The translations under genes and the position numbers were made by a program. This document shows, piece by piece, positions 1-10,957 of a stretch of 64,000 bases of DNA (its first letter is position 1; each line of letters opens with the position of its first letter). The stretch lies in the NCBI RefSeq assembly GCF_024529975.1, contig NZ_AP024897.1, forward strand, positions 2,232,001-2,296,000, read 5' to 3'. Origin of the DNA: Vibrio quintilis. Its GTDB lineage: Bacteria > Pseudomonadota > Gammaproteobacteria > Enterobacterales > Vibrionaceae. The notes below the pieces were generated by a model, which had not been told where the DNA came from, searched no databases, and saw only the letters and a program-made list of their open reading frames with translations.

Positions 1-772
1 CGGCAATTGCAGAGCCGCCATCAGCTTCAGCTTTTGCAGCCCACTCTGGGTTAACATACCATGTTGTACCAGCAAATGGGTTGTCAACACGGGTCACATC
101 ACCAGTACTGGTACCAACTTTGATTGTCACTGAAGCAGTATCTTCAAGTTTGCCATCGCTGACAGTCACTGTCGCAGTGAATGTACCTTCTTTTGTATAA
201 GTATGGCTTGGAGAAACACCAGTAGCAGTACTTCCGTCGCCGAAGGTCCAGCTATAAGTTAAAGCATCACCTTCAGGGTCAGTTGAACCAGAAGCATCAA
301 ATGAAACTGCTAAAGGCGAATTGCCTGAAGTTTCACTGGCCGTCACTTTTGCTTCAGGTGCAGTGTTATCCGATGTAGGAGGAGTTGTACCAGAACACAA
401 ATCTCCGGACAGCTCAGGTGTTGAAGCTGTAGAACCAGCAGGTGCTCCCATCAATGTAATGGATAAGCTCTCTCCGGCTTTAATTGTACCATTCCAGGCA
501 CTGTTAGAGATTGTATAAGGACCGGTGCCACTGATATCACCGCTGTAAGCGTTTGTGATAGTTGTTGCATCCGGGAAAGCCACACCAAATTCCCATGAGC
601 TGATATCTGTGCTTCCATCGTTAGTCAGCTTCACTGCTGCCTGATAACCACCAGGCCAGCTGCTTGTCAGGCTGTATTCACATGCTGCCTGAGCTGCTGT
701 AGCGGAACAAACCGCACCAACTGATAGAAGAAGAGGAATAATGCGGTTCAATTTTCGCTGTTTTCTCTTCAT
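1..772 (-). CDS. Secreted cellulase, CBM2-PKD-GH6 (partial)
   Basis: N-terminal 257 residues of a secreted glycoside hydrolase; the rest lies beyond the left edge. Read from ATG at 772 after an AGGAGA ribosome site, it starts with a basic, hydrophobic signal peptide ending near AATAAQAA. A family 2 carbohydrate-binding module follows (about residues 27-120), bounded by cysteines and rich in Trp, as in SSWPGGYQAA and NSAWNGTIKAGES. A Thr/Pro/Ser linker leads to a PKD domain (about 130-215, YSWTFGDGS). The sequence then enters NPFAGTTWYVNPEWAAKA, which resembles the start of GH6 cellobiohydrolase/endoglucanase catalytic domains. Expected role: extracellular cleavage of beta-1,4-glucan while bound to cellulose. 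The modules are read directly; the GH6 call rests on that short stretch because the catalytic acids are not in the window. Confidence 0.82.
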   Translation of the reverse strand, partial: MKRKQRKLNRIIPLLLSVGAVCSATAAQAACEYSLTSSWPGGYQAAVKLTNDGSTDISSWEFGVAFPDATTITNAYSGDISGTGPYTISNSAWNGTIKAGESLSITLMGAPAGSTASTPELSGDLCSGTTPPTSDNTAPEAKVTASETSGNSPLAVSFDASGSTDPEGDALTYSWTFGDGSTATGVSPSHTYTKEGTFTATVTVSDGKLEDTASVTIKVGTSTGDVTRVDNPFAGTTWYVNPEWAAKAEADGGSAIA

Positions 773-2483
<1,711 letters not shown>

Positions 2484-2519
2484 TCCGGCAAAAAAACCTT
2501 CAACAGAAGTAAAGACAAG

Positions 2520-2553
2520 CACCCCGGTTGTGTCCACACCGGGGTTTATTTTG
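2520..2553 (+). terminator. Rho-independent terminator after trxB
   Basis: GC-rich hairpin ACCCCGGT...ACACCGGGGT followed by TTTATTTTG, 37 bases after the trxB stop. It separates trxB from cydDC. Confidence 0.8.
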
Positions 2554-2664
2554 TATAATACCTCTTCATTATTATCTCCGGTCATAGAAATATCGGTTCA
2601 TTTATGAATGTGCTGGTCTGATTTATATCCGGAGAAGCCACATTATTCCTGTGAAAAGCCTTCA

Positions 2665-4458
2665 ATGATGGATAAAAATAAACAAAAAAGTTTAAATGCC
2701 TGGCTACGGCAACAAAGTAAGCTGGCCAAACGCTGGCTGCTCATCTCGATCGGCCTGGGTGTATTATCAAGTATTTTTTTACTCGGCCAGGCAGCCCTGC
2801 TGGCATCGATTCTTCATCAACTCATTATCGAACATGTCGATAAAACCACATTAATCCCCCACTTTCTCGGGCTGGCAGCTGTCATCGCTATCCGTGCCGG
2901 CCTGACATGGGCCAGGGAAATCGCCGGATTTAAGTGCGGAGAGCAAATCAGAATTTATATCCGCCAGCTTATTTTTGATAAGCTGAGAAAAATGGGCCCA
3001 ACCGTAATCAAAGGTAAACCCGCTGGTTCATGGGCTACCCTGATTCTGGAACAGGTTGAAAATATGCAGGACTTTTATGCCCGCTATTTACCACAAATGT
3101 CTCTGGCGGTATTGATTCCTTTTGTCATTTTAGTCGTGGTGTTCCCGGTCAACTGGGCGGCCGGATTAATCTTTTTAATTACGGCTCCACTCGTCCCCTT
3201 CTTTATGGCACTCGTCGGAATAAAAGCTGCAGATGCAGCCCGGAAAAACTTCAAAGCCCTGCAGCGGTTATCCGGCCATTTCTATGACCGCCTCCAGTCA
3301 ATGACCACAATCAGAATGTTTGACCGGACCCGGTCTGAAGCGGAACATCTCCGGGCTGCATCCGAAGTTTTTCGCCTGAGAACGATGGATGTATTGCGGG
3401 TTGCTTTTCTTTCATCTGCGATACTGGAATTTTTTACATCTGTTTCAATCGCAGTGACCGCGGTTTATTTTGGTTTCAGCTATATCGGTGAACTTGATTT
3501 CGGCGATTACGGAACAGGCATTACTTTATTTACCGGTTTATTTGTTCTGATTCTGGCGCCTGAATTTTATCAGCCTCTCAGAGATCTGGGCACTTTCTAT
3601 CATGCGAAACAGCAGGCGATTGGCGCTGCAGAAAGCATTGTGGAATTTCTTGACTATGAAGTCAGCGAGATTCGTTCAGGCTCAACACAACTCCCTCCGG
3701 CACAAGCAATTACAATTGAAGCGACCGGGCTGGAAGTACTCAGTCCACAGGGAAAAAAGCTGGTTGGTCCCATCTCGTTTCAACTGAACCCGGGCCAAAC
3801 CACGGCACTGGTCGGCCCAAGTGGCGCAGGTAAAACATCGCTTGTGCAGGCTCTGCTCGGCTTCATGCCCTACCGGGGCGAATTAAAAATTAATGGTATT
3901 GAAGTGCACGATCTGTCTCATGAAGACTGGCGTAAACATATCAGTTGGGTCGGACAAAACCCGCTGCTGGTTCATGGCACTATCAGAGACAATATTACTC
4001 TGGGAAAACCGGATGTGTCCGGTGAAAGGCTCAGTCAGGTGCTGGCGCAATCCTTTTCTGCTGAATTTGTCGGGCGGCACGGACTGGATTATCAGATTCA
4101 GGATCGTTCCGGTGGCTTGTCTGTCGGCCAGGCACAACGCTTAGCCCTGGCCCGGGCCATGCTGCAGGATGGCCGGTTCTGGCTGTTAGATGAGCCGACT
4201 GCAAGTCTGGATGCTTCCAGCGAGCAACAGGTGATGCAAGGGATAGCGTCCTGTATTCGTGATCGAACTACGCTGATGGTCACGCATCAGCTTTCTCCGC
4301 TGCAATCTGTAAATCAGATTCTGGTTTTACAGGACGGACAACTGGTTCAGTCAGGAAATTACGATACTTTAGCCCGGGAAGATGGGCTGTTTAAATCGAT
4401 GCTTGAATCGAACCTGTCTGCGTACAGTGAACAAACGGGAGACCTTCTTGATGCGTGA
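2665..4458 (+). CDS. cydD: CydD subunit of thiol reductant ABC exporter
   Basis: Membrane-ATPase half-transporter that forms CydDC, the inner-membrane exporter of cysteine and glutathione to the periplasm needed for assembly of cytochrome bd oxidase. The 597-residue protein has an N-terminal ABC transmembrane domain with the family stretch GKPAGSWATL and the LAPEFYQPLRDLGTFYHAK segment before the ATPase domain. The ATPase carries Walker A GPSGAGKT (from about residue 384), signature LSVGQ (about 485) and Walker B WLLDEPTASLD. The open frame extends upstream to 2608, but MMDKNKQKSLNAWL matches the expected N-terminus, so ATG 2665 (or 2668) is chosen. It overlaps cydC by 8 bases (ATGCGTGA), which implies translational coupling. 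Confidence 0.95.
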   Translation: MMDKNKQKSLNAWLRQQSKLAKRWLLISIGLGVLSSIFLLGQAALLASILHQLIIEHVDKTTLIPHFLGLAAVIAIRAGLTWAREIAGFKCGEQIRIYIRQLIFDKLRKMGPTVIKGKPAGSWATLILEQVENMQDFYARYLPQMSLAVLIPFVILVVVFPVNWAAGLIFLITAPLVPFFMALVGIKAADAARKNFKALQRLSGHFYDRLQSMTTIRMFDRTRSEAEHLRAASEVFRLRTMDVLRVAFLSSAILEFFTSVSIAVTAVYFGFSYIGELDFGDYGTGITLFTGLFVLILAPEFYQPLRDLGTFYHAKQQAIGAAESIVEFLDYEVSEIRSGSTQLPPAQAITIEATGLEVLSPQGKKLVGPISFQLNPGQTTALVGPSGAGKTSLVQALLGFMPYRGELKINGIEVHDLSHEDWRKHISWVGQNPLLVHGTIRDNITLGKPDVSGERLSQVLAQSFSAEFVGRHGLDYQIQDRSGGLSVGQAQRLALARAMLQDGRFWLLDEPTASLDASSEQQVMQGIASCIRDRTTLMVTHQLSPLQSVNQILVLQDGQLVQSGNYDTLAREDGLFKSMLESNLSAYSEQTGDLLDA

Positions 4459-6175
4459 ACTGATTCCATTTCTTAAACTTTATAAAAAACATTGGTTTGG
4501 TCTGACACTGGGCATGATTCTGGCTTTTTTGACACTGTGTGCATCAATTGGCCTTTTGACCCTTTCCGGGTGGTTTCTCTCCGCAGCGTCCGTTGCAGGT
4601 CTGACAATCGCCAGACAAACCTTTAATTACATGCTTCCCAGTGCTTTTGTCAGAGGTTTCGCCATCGGCCGTACCGCCGGGCGCTGGGGCGAGCGGGTCG
4701 TCAGTCATAATGTCACCTTTAAGGTGCTGGCTGACCTGAGAATTTTTTTCTTTGAAAAACTGGCACCACTGATTCCCGGCCGGGCGGCTAATCTGCGCGA
4801 TGGTGATATTTTAAACCGCCTTGTGGCAGATGTTGACGCCATGGATCATGTCTATCTGCGTTTAATCAGTCCGGTACTGATTGGCGGCATGGGAATCGTT
4901 GTACTGACACTGTTTCTGAGCTGGTTCGATGCTCAGGTTGCCCTGCTCCTGGGCGGTATTCTGCTGATTCTGCTTCTATCCTGGCCGGTCCTGTTTTATC
5001 AGCTCGGGAAAAAAAATGGTGCGGCACTTACCCGGAAAAAATCTCAACTGAGAATCACGTTACTGGACTGGATTCAGGGCTACAGTGAGCTGATTATTTT
5101 TGGTGCAGAACCGGCTTACCGGCAGAATGTTTTCCGTCAGCAGGCTGCAATGATCAAAAATCAATACATCCATGCGCTGTATACCGGCTTTGCTCAGGCT
5201 TTGCTGATGCTGGCCAGCGGATGGACGCTGGTTCTCATGTTATGGTTTGTCGGTAATGGGGTTGGCAATGCCCCACCCAGCCCGATGATAGCCATGGTGA
5301 TTTTCGCCACAATGGCAAGTTTTGAGCTGTTAATGCCTATCGCCGGTGCATTTCAGTACCTCGGACAAACCATGACCTCAGCGCGCCGCTTGAATGAAGT
5401 GCTCTCGGCCAGCCCTGAAGTCGTTTTTCCGGATGAAACAACAGAGCATAGTGAAACATTTGATATCCGTTTTCAGGATGTCAGCTTCTCATATGATGAA
5501 CATCAGGATTCAGTGCTAAAAGAAATCAATCTGCATATTCCGGCCGGACATAAACTTGCTGTCGTAGGCCAGACCGGTTCAGGAAAATCGACTTTAATGC
5601 AGCTGATTTCGCGCTACTGGGATCCTCAGTCCGGGCAGATATCCATCGCAGGCACCAATATAAAACAGTGGCGTGAAAGCGACCTCAGAAAATCCATGAG
5701 CATTGTCAGCCAGCGGGTCGACATACTCAATGGTACTTTAAGAGATAACCTGTTAATTGCAAATCCGGATGCTGATGATATTCAGTTAGCCAATATACTG
5801 GCGCGTGTCGGGCTGGATAAGTTACTTGAAGAGCAGGCCGGACTTGATAGCTGGCTGGGTGAAGGCGGACGTCAGCTCTCAGGTGGAGAAAAACGCCGGC
5901 TGGGAATTGCCCGGGCCATTCTTCATCAGGGGCAGATTCTTTTACTGGATGAACCGACAGAAGGGCTGGATAAACAGACTGAGCATCAAATTATGTCATT
6001 ACTCCGGTCACATTTTACCGATAAAACAGTTATTTTTATCACACACCGCCTGATAGAGCTGACCCGAATGGATGCAATCTGCCTGCTTGAACAGGGACAA
6101 ATCATTGAATACGGTGATCACCAAACCTTAATGGCACATCAGGGCCGCTATTATGAATTAAATCAAACGCTATAA
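4451..6175 (+). CDS. cydC: CydC subunit of thiol reductant ABC exporter
   Basis: Partner of CydD. The 574-residue protein has an N-terminal transmembrane domain (LTLSGWFLSAASVAGL is typical of CydC) and a C-terminal ATPase with Walker A GQTGSGKST (from about residue 373), signature LSGGEKRR and Walker B LLLDEPTEGLD. The start ATG 4451 lies inside the end of cydD and gives MRELIPFLKLYKKHW, the expected N-terminus; in-frame starts further upstream lie inside cydD. CydDC loss elsewhere causes periplasmic redox and cytochrome defects; here the genes appear intact. Confidence 0.95.
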   Translation: MRELIPFLKLYKKHWFGLTLGMILAFLTLCASIGLLTLSGWFLSAASVAGLTIARQTFNYMLPSAFVRGFAIGRTAGRWGERVVSHNVTFKVLADLRIFFFEKLAPLIPGRAANLRDGDILNRLVADVDAMDHVYLRLISPVLIGGMGIVVLTLFLSWFDAQVALLLGGILLILLLSWPVLFYQLGKKNGAALTRKKSQLRITLLDWIQGYSELIIFGAEPAYRQNVFRQQAAMIKNQYIHALYTGFAQALLMLASGWTLVLMLWFVGNGVGNAPPSPMIAMVIFATMASFELLMPIAGAFQYLGQTMTSARRLNEVLSASPEVVFPDETTEHSETFDIRFQDVSFSYDEHQDSVLKEINLHIPAGHKLAVVGQTGSGKSTLMQLISRYWDPQSGQISIAGTNIKQWRESDLRKSMSIVSQRVDILNGTLRDNLLIANPDADDIQLANILARVGLDKLLEEQAGLDSWLGEGGRQLSGGEKRRLGIARAILHQGQILLLDEPTEGLDKQTEHQIMSLLRSHFTDKTVIFITHRLIELTRMDAICLLEQGQIIEYGDHQTLMAHQGRYYELNQTL

Positions 6176-6189
6176 TCTGCTCTGCCTGA

Positions 6190-6223
6190 ACAACCTGAAG
6201 TGCATGATTCAGGTTGTTTGGGA
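6190..6223. repeat. Degenerate palindromic repeat / possible cydC terminator
   Basis: CAACCTGAA and TTCAGGTTG form a 9-base-pair stem around an 8-base loop, 15 bases after the cydC stop. The terminal TATACCC arms have decayed. Its position suggests it may end cydDC transcription. Confidence 0.6.
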
Positions 6224-6591
6224 ATCCGCTATGTCAGGTCAGTATTTCTGGCCTCTTTTTTTTCTGTTTTCTTATTTGTTACCATATAACATAACAAAAC
6301 AACCTGAATATTTATTCTGAAAAAGCACAATATTAATTAAGTAATCGTTTGCATTGATTTAAATTTAAATCTTTCTTCTCAAAAAAACTTATATATTATT
6401 TTACCTCCCCGCTGATTACATATTTCGTGACATTTATCCAAAACGGCCCCGGTAATTAATAAGAAAAGCATAGAGAGAATAACAAGAGAAACTGTTTAAT
6501 CATTAACCACAGATGGTGAATTCTGTTAATAAGATACGGCACAAATACACACAAAAATATTCTTAGTTATCCCTCACATACAACCTTCCTC

Positions 6592-6638
6592 TATACCCAA
6601 ATAACCTCAAGATGCAGGATTCAGGTTAATTGGGTATA
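6592..6638. repeat. Palindromic intergenic repeat, 47-base form
   Basis: Left arm TATACCCAAATAACC and right arm GGTTAATTGGGTATA around the common GATGCAGGATTCA centre. It abuts the compound element and shares its terminal TATA. Confidence 0.8.
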
Positions 6639-6902
6639 TACCCAAACAACCTGAAAATACAGGGTTCAGTGAGATTTGTCAGGCTCTGAGACAAGGCACT
6701 GATTTGAAGATAGAGTCATTCTACGTTGAAAATCAGTCACGCCGTATCAGAGCCTGACAAACTCACCCGCAGGGCGTGAGCTGAAAGGCACATTTCTGCG
6801 TCAAGAGAATTTGAAAGGTGGGGACATTCCTGCATTCCCTTTTCTTGAACTGTACCTTTCGGCTGCACGCTGAATCCTGCATCTTCAGGTTGCTTGGGTA
6901 TA
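6637..6902. repeat. 266-bp compound inverted-repeat element (MITE-like)
   Basis: The outer 33-base inverted repeats (6637-6669 and 6870-6902) match at 29 positions and are the same sequence as the short dispersed palindromes. Inside lies a second inverted repeat (about 6669-6705 and 6729-6765) built on TTTGTCAGGCTCTGA, and a third pairing between AGCTGAAAGG and CCTTTCGGCT. No coding sequence is evident. The left half of a related element recurs at 63698, read as the reverse complement. Structure and dispersal suggest a non-autonomous mobile element or compound REP; mobility is inferred. Confidence 0.75.
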
Positions 6903-7083
6903 TACATTTAAAGCATGCTTAATAATGAACAAAATCAATATTACTATTTAAACAATTAATTTATCTGTCAATAAATTAATGATAAAAAACAAATTAATCA
7001 AATAATTACCTGTAATGATCGATCCATGAATTTAATTTAAATTTTGATTGAATTTTCGTGAATATGAATATATTTTATAAAAA

Positions 7084-7359
7084 ATGATTACAAAAATTAC
7101 ATTCAATATGAAAGCACGGATCGCATTTTTATTGGCTTTAATTCTCTCGCCTTCGATTTATTCCGGATCACTACCTCAGGATGAGAAATTACTTCAGTCA
7201 CTTATTCAACGTGGCGTAATCTGTAAAGGATTGACCTACGATGAACAACAAGAAGCATTACGTATTTATCTGAATAAGAAAGCCCGGAAAGATAAATCGC
7301 CACAAGAAAAATCAGATTCGACTTCTTTTAAGACGTGCATTGCACCTCATAAAAAATAA
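7084..7359 (+). CDS. Small secreted protein resembling the PrtV propeptide
   Basis: 91 residues (83 if the in-frame ATG at 7108 is used; neither has a clear ribosome site). KARIAFLLALILSPSIYSG is a likely signal peptide. The mature part begins with a stretch that aligns without gaps to the pro-region of the protease encoded just downstream: EKLLQSLIQRGV against EKLIEMLVRKGV, then EALRIYLNKKA against DALRKYLAKKI, about 13 identities in 34. The last third is charged (Lys/Ser/Asp/Glu) and has one Cys; another Cys lies in the middle. The gene ends 100 bases before prtV on the same strand with no obvious terminator between, so they may be co-transcribed. A role as a free-standing protease inhibitor or folding helper is inference; a truncated duplicate without function is the alternative. 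Confidence 0.6.
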   Translation: MITKITFNMKARIAFLLALILSPSIYSGSLPQDEKLLQSLIQRGVICKGLTYDEQQEALRIYLNKKARKDKSPQEKSDSTSFKTCIAPHKK

Positions 7360-7459
7360 CATCGCACACAACGAAACCTGCTTATTTTGAATTATTTCTT
7401 CCGGAGTAACAGGCTCAGTTGGCTATAAGTAAACACAAAAAATCAAGAAGGATTATAAA

Positions 7460-10222
7460 ATGATAAAAATGAGGAAAACATTGCTTGCAACGGCAATGAT
7501 GACCTGTTTTGGTGTCAGTAGTTATGTTCATGCCCATGCACCAGCAGATATGGGGATTGTGAACGAAGAAAAACTTATCGAAATGCTGGTTCGCAAGGGC
7601 GTTGTCGACAGTCATGCATCAGATGCAGCTAAACACGATGCGTTAAGAAAATACCTTGCAAAAAAAATTAATGCCGGCTTTAAAGGCGATGACCAGCTTG
7701 GAAAGAAAGCGCTTTTAAACCGGGCGAAAGTTCTGAAAGCAATGAAAGCCGGACAAGGTCGCCAGAAATTAAACGTCTTTGCACTGGATGTCAGTCAGAA
7801 ACGTAATGATAAAATTCTTGCACTGTTAATCGATTTTCCTGATTTACCCTGGGATGACAATCAATTAACCCCGGCTTTAACGGACATGTACTACAAAAGC
7901 TACACGCCCGACCATTATCAGACCCTGCTGTTCTCTGACACCGGTTATACAGGGCCAGACGGACAAAATCTGATTTCAATGCGCCAATACTACCATCAGG
8001 AATCCGGCGACAGTTATGGTGTATCCGGTAAAGTTCTGGGCTGGTATCATGCCTCTCATAACGCTGCTTATTATGGCGGCCATACTGCATCCGGCGGCAA
8101 TGACCTCAATCCTCAGCAACTGGTCCGCGAAGCACTTGACCAGCTGGCAAAAGATCCAAGTGTCAATCTGGCAGACTATGATATCGAGGACCGTTATGAC
8201 TATGATGGTGACGGGGATTACCGTGAACCGGATGGCGTTATCGATCACCTGATGGTTTTCCACTCTTCCGTTGGTGAAGAAGCAGGCGGTGGTGCACTCG
8301 GAGAAGATGCAATCTGGTCACATCGTCATAATCTTGGCCAGTTTTACGTTCTGAAAGGCACACAAAGTACAGTACCGGGCCGTTTCGACGGACAATACGC
8401 AGCTTACGATTACACCATGCAGCCAATTGATGCTGCTGCCGGGGTCTGTTCACATGAATATGGCCATGATCTGGGATTACCGGATGAATATGACACACAA
8501 TATACCGGTAAAGGTGAACCAGTCTCCTACTGGTCAATTATGTCTTCGGGCAGCTGGGCCGGCAAAGTCCCCGGTACAGAACCATCATCTTTCTCAGCAT
8601 GGTGTAAAGCCTTCCTGCAGGATGCTGTCGGCGGCAACTGGATTGACGACAAACAAATTTCACTGGATGAGCTGGATAAGCATGCCAAAGTCATCAAACT
8701 CCGCCAGACAACCGATACTGATCATCAGAATCTGATTAAAATTCCTCTGCCGCAAAAACAGATTGAAGACCTTGCACCTTACGAAGGCAACTATGACTTT
8801 TATTCCGATAAAGGTGACAGTCTGAATAATAAAATGACCCGGACTTTAACCATTCCGGCAGCATCAAAAGTCGCCCTGAAGTTCAAAGCATGGTATCAGA
8901 TAGAAAAAGACTATGACTTCGCCAGAGTGACAGTCAATGGTCAACCGGTTGCAGGAAACATCACCACAATGGATGATCCGCAAACCACCGGACTTGTGCC
9001 TGCAATTTCCGGAAAATCAGATGGCTGGATCGATGCTGAATTCGATTTATCCCAGTGGGCCGGACAGGATATTGAACTCGGTTTTGAATATATTACCGAT
9101 GGCGGCCTGGCGATGGCTGGTTTCTATCTGGATAACCTTGTGCTGGATGCTGACGGTGTAACCACAGCAATTGACGACGCTGAAAGTACACCAAGCTTTA
9201 CCTTTGATGGCTTCCGCCTGAACAATGGATATCACTTAGCAGATCATTACTACCTGCTGCAATGGCGCAGCCACAACGGTGTTGATGGCGGTTTGGGCCA
9301 TATCAACCGCTTTGGTCAGCTGATGTCTTTCGAACCCGGCTTGCTGATTTGGTATGTTGATGAGTCACTGACGGATAACTGGGTCGGTCAGCATCCGGGG
9401 AAAGGCTGGATAGGTGTTGTCGATGCCGATCAGAATGCGCTTGTCTGGGCCAATAGCGGAAAAGCTGCACAAACCCGTTATCAGGTTCGTGATGCCGCCT
9501 TCTCACTGAAAGATCAGGCTCCGATGGCACTGAAAAACAGCAGTGGCGATATTCTTGAAGATAACAGCCTGATTGGTACACCTGATTTTGCTGATAATAA
9601 AGATTACAGCGATCCGGACCAGCCGGATGCGGGCCGTCTATTGTCAGACTTCGGTTTACAGATCGATGTTCTGGAACAGGGTGAAAATGATGAATATGGC
9701 CTGATCAAAATCTCCAGAACATCGACACCAAATACTGCGCCAGAAGCTGCTTTTGACCTGAAGGTGAATGATCTGACAGTCACAGCAACCAATCTGAGTT
9801 CAGACAGTGACGGTAAGATTGTCAGTTATCTCTGGGACTTCAGTAACGGACAAACCAGTTCAGAAGAATCACCCACCTGGACATATGCTCAAAAAGGTAC
9901 CTACCGGGTGACTTTAACCGTGACTGATGATCAGGGAGCAACCAAAACGCTGAATGAATGGGTCACAGTCACCGATCCGAATACTGCACCGGTTGCTCAG
10001 GCCAGATATGTAAAAAATGACCTGAAAGTTTCAATGTGGTCAACAAGCTGGGATCAGGGTGGCCGTATCGTTGATACCCAGTGGACTTTACCGGATGGAG
10101 AAGTCAAACATGGCGTTTCCTTCTCGACAACCTTCGCCTCTCACGGCCAATACGATGTATTACTCACTGTGACAGACAACGATGGCGCATCAACCAGCAA
10201 AACAATTCAGGTTAACCTCTGA
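7460..10222 (+). CDS. prtV: Secreted M6 (immune inhibitor A family) metalloprotease, PrtV-like
   Basis: 920 residues, close to the length of Vibrio cholerae PrtV. In order: signal peptide (1-25, ending YVHAHA), a pro-region beginning EEKLIEMLVRKGV, and the M6 catalytic domain with zinc motif HEYGHDLGLPD (residues 332-342; Glu333 is the presumed catalytic base). An acidic calcium-type loop DYDGDGDYREPDG begins at about residue 247, and a beta-rich MAM-like segment lies at roughly 440-560. Two C-terminal PKD domains follow (about 755-835, YLWDFSNGQ; and 840-920). Start ATG 7460 follows AGAAGGAT. Expected role: extracellular proteolysis of host or matrix proteins, with Ca-stabilised maturation as known for PrtV. 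A terminator follows the gene. Confidence 0.93.
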   Translation: MIKMRKTLLATAMMTCFGVSSYVHAHAPADMGIVNEEKLIEMLVRKGVVDSHASDAAKHDALRKYLAKKINAGFKGDDQLGKKALLNRAKVLKAMKAGQGRQKLNVFALDVSQKRNDKILALLIDFPDLPWDDNQLTPALTDMYYKSYTPDHYQTLLFSDTGYTGPDGQNLISMRQYYHQESGDSYGVSGKVLGWYHASHNAAYYGGHTASGGNDLNPQQLVREALDQLAKDPSVNLADYDIEDRYDYDGDGDYREPDGVIDHLMVFHSSVGEEAGGGALGEDAIWSHRHNLGQFYVLKGTQSTVPGRFDGQYAAYDYTMQPIDAAAGVCSHEYGHDLGLPDEYDTQYTGKGEPVSYWSIMSSGSWAGKVPGTEPSSFSAWCKAFLQDAVGGNWIDDKQISLDELDKHAKVIKLRQTTDTDHQNLIKIPLPQKQIEDLAPYEGNYDFYSDKGDSLNNKMTRTLTIPAASKVALKFKAWYQIEKDYDFARVTVNGQPVAGNITTMDDPQTTGLVPAISGKSDGWIDAEFDLSQWAGQDIELGFEYITDGGLAMAGFYLDNLVLDADGVTTAIDDAESTPSFTFDGFRLNNGYHLADHYYLLQWRSHNGVDGGLGHINRFGQLMSFEPGLLIWYVDESLTDNWVGQHPGKGWIGVVDADQNALVWANSGKAAQTRYQVRDAAFSLKDQAPMALKNSSGDILEDNSLIGTPDFADNKDYSDPDQPDAGRLLSDFGLQIDVLEQGENDEYGLIKISRTSTPNTAPEAAFDLKVNDLTVTATNLSSDSDGKIVSYLWDFSNGQTSSEESPTWTYAQKGTYRVTLTVTDDQGATKTLNEWVTVTDPNTAPVAQARYVKNDLKVSMWSTSWDQGGRIVDTQWTLPDGEVKHGVSFSTTFASHGQYDVLLTVTDNDGASTSKTIQVNL

Positions 10223-10264
10223 TTAGATTAGCTTGCTAAATCGATATTTTTAACACACATACGC

Positions 10265-10293
10265 AAAGTGCAACCAAAATGGTTGCACTTTTT
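10265..10293 (+). terminator. Rho-independent terminator after prtV
   Basis: Perfect 12-base-pair stem AAAGTGCAACCA / TGGTTGCACTTT with an AAA loop and a T-run, between prtV and the convergent small gene. Confidence 0.88.
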
Positions 10294-10334
10294 GCATCAC
10301 ACAATGCCTTACATCAGTAAAGCAGCATATTTAA

Positions 10335-10700
10335 TTACTCTGGATCACTATCATGGTTAGTTTCCGGCGCAGATGTTTGTACACCCCCCATCACCGCAAG
10401 ACCATCATAACGACACTTATCAAGATATACTTTCAGATAACTTCCTTTTTTATAAGAGTTCAGAACCAGCTCTTTACCCAGATCGCTGACAACACCGTAA
10501 GCAACTTTACTTCCTGTTGTCTGACAGGCTTCTGTATTCACAGAGGTATTGAAAGTGACGTACACTCCTTCGTCACCAGTAACAGAATCCGCATATTCGG
10601 TTAAACCAGTCACATAGACAGGCTCAGACCAGGATCCGGCAAAAACAGAAGTTGCGACAGATAATGATAGAGGGAGTAATAAATACTTCATAAATTTCAT
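10335..10700 (-). CDS. Small secreted protein, paralog A
   Basis: 121 residues from ATG 10700, which follows AAGGAAA; the longer open frame upstream lacks a signal peptide. MKFMKYLLLPLSLSVATSVFAG is a clear signal peptide. The mature protein of about 99 residues has two Cys (EACQ and KCRYD) that could form one disulfide, and an acidic tail. I do not recognise the family. It shares with the next upstream gene the signal peptide (KYLLLPLxLSV), a W[ST]E start, VTF[NK]T, a central CQT and a late CxxG/L pattern, so the two are tandem paralogs. Both are read toward prtV. Function unknown. Confidence 0.75.
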   Translation of the reverse strand: MKFMKYLLLPLSLSVATSVFAGSWSEPVYVTGLTEYADSVTGDEGVYVTFNTSVNTEACQTTGSKVAYGVVSDLGKELVLNSYKKGSYLKVYLDKCRYDGLAVMGGVQTSAPETNHDSDPE

Positions 10701-10957
10701 AAAAATTTCCTTTTTTATAAGATGCATGAATAAAGTCAGCCCAAAGGAACATTGTTCAATTGGGTCAAAAAGAAAGATACAGCAAAACATTATGAAATAA
10801 AACGATGTGCATTTATGAATTTGATATTTCCATCAAAAGCAGGAATCTGTGGGATAAAAAAACGACGTATAATTGATATAAAGGTTAACTGTATAGATAT
10901 ACTTTGTCACATTTGGCCAGAGAAAGTGCAGACTGATCTACACTTTCCCGTCAAAAG

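Larger units (their letters stand above)
6176..7083. other. Gene-free region rich in inverted repeats
   Basis: About 900 bases with no credible gene. After the cydC stop comes a degenerate repeat hairpin, then roughly 350 AT-rich bases, a 47-base palindrome, a 266-base compound palindromic element and finally AT-rich sequence before the small secreted protein gene at 7084. Confidence 0.7.

Noticed and set aside
6637..6902. CRISPR or integron-type repeat
   Set aside because: No regularly spaced direct repeats, no cas or integrase genes; symmetry is inverted, not tandem.
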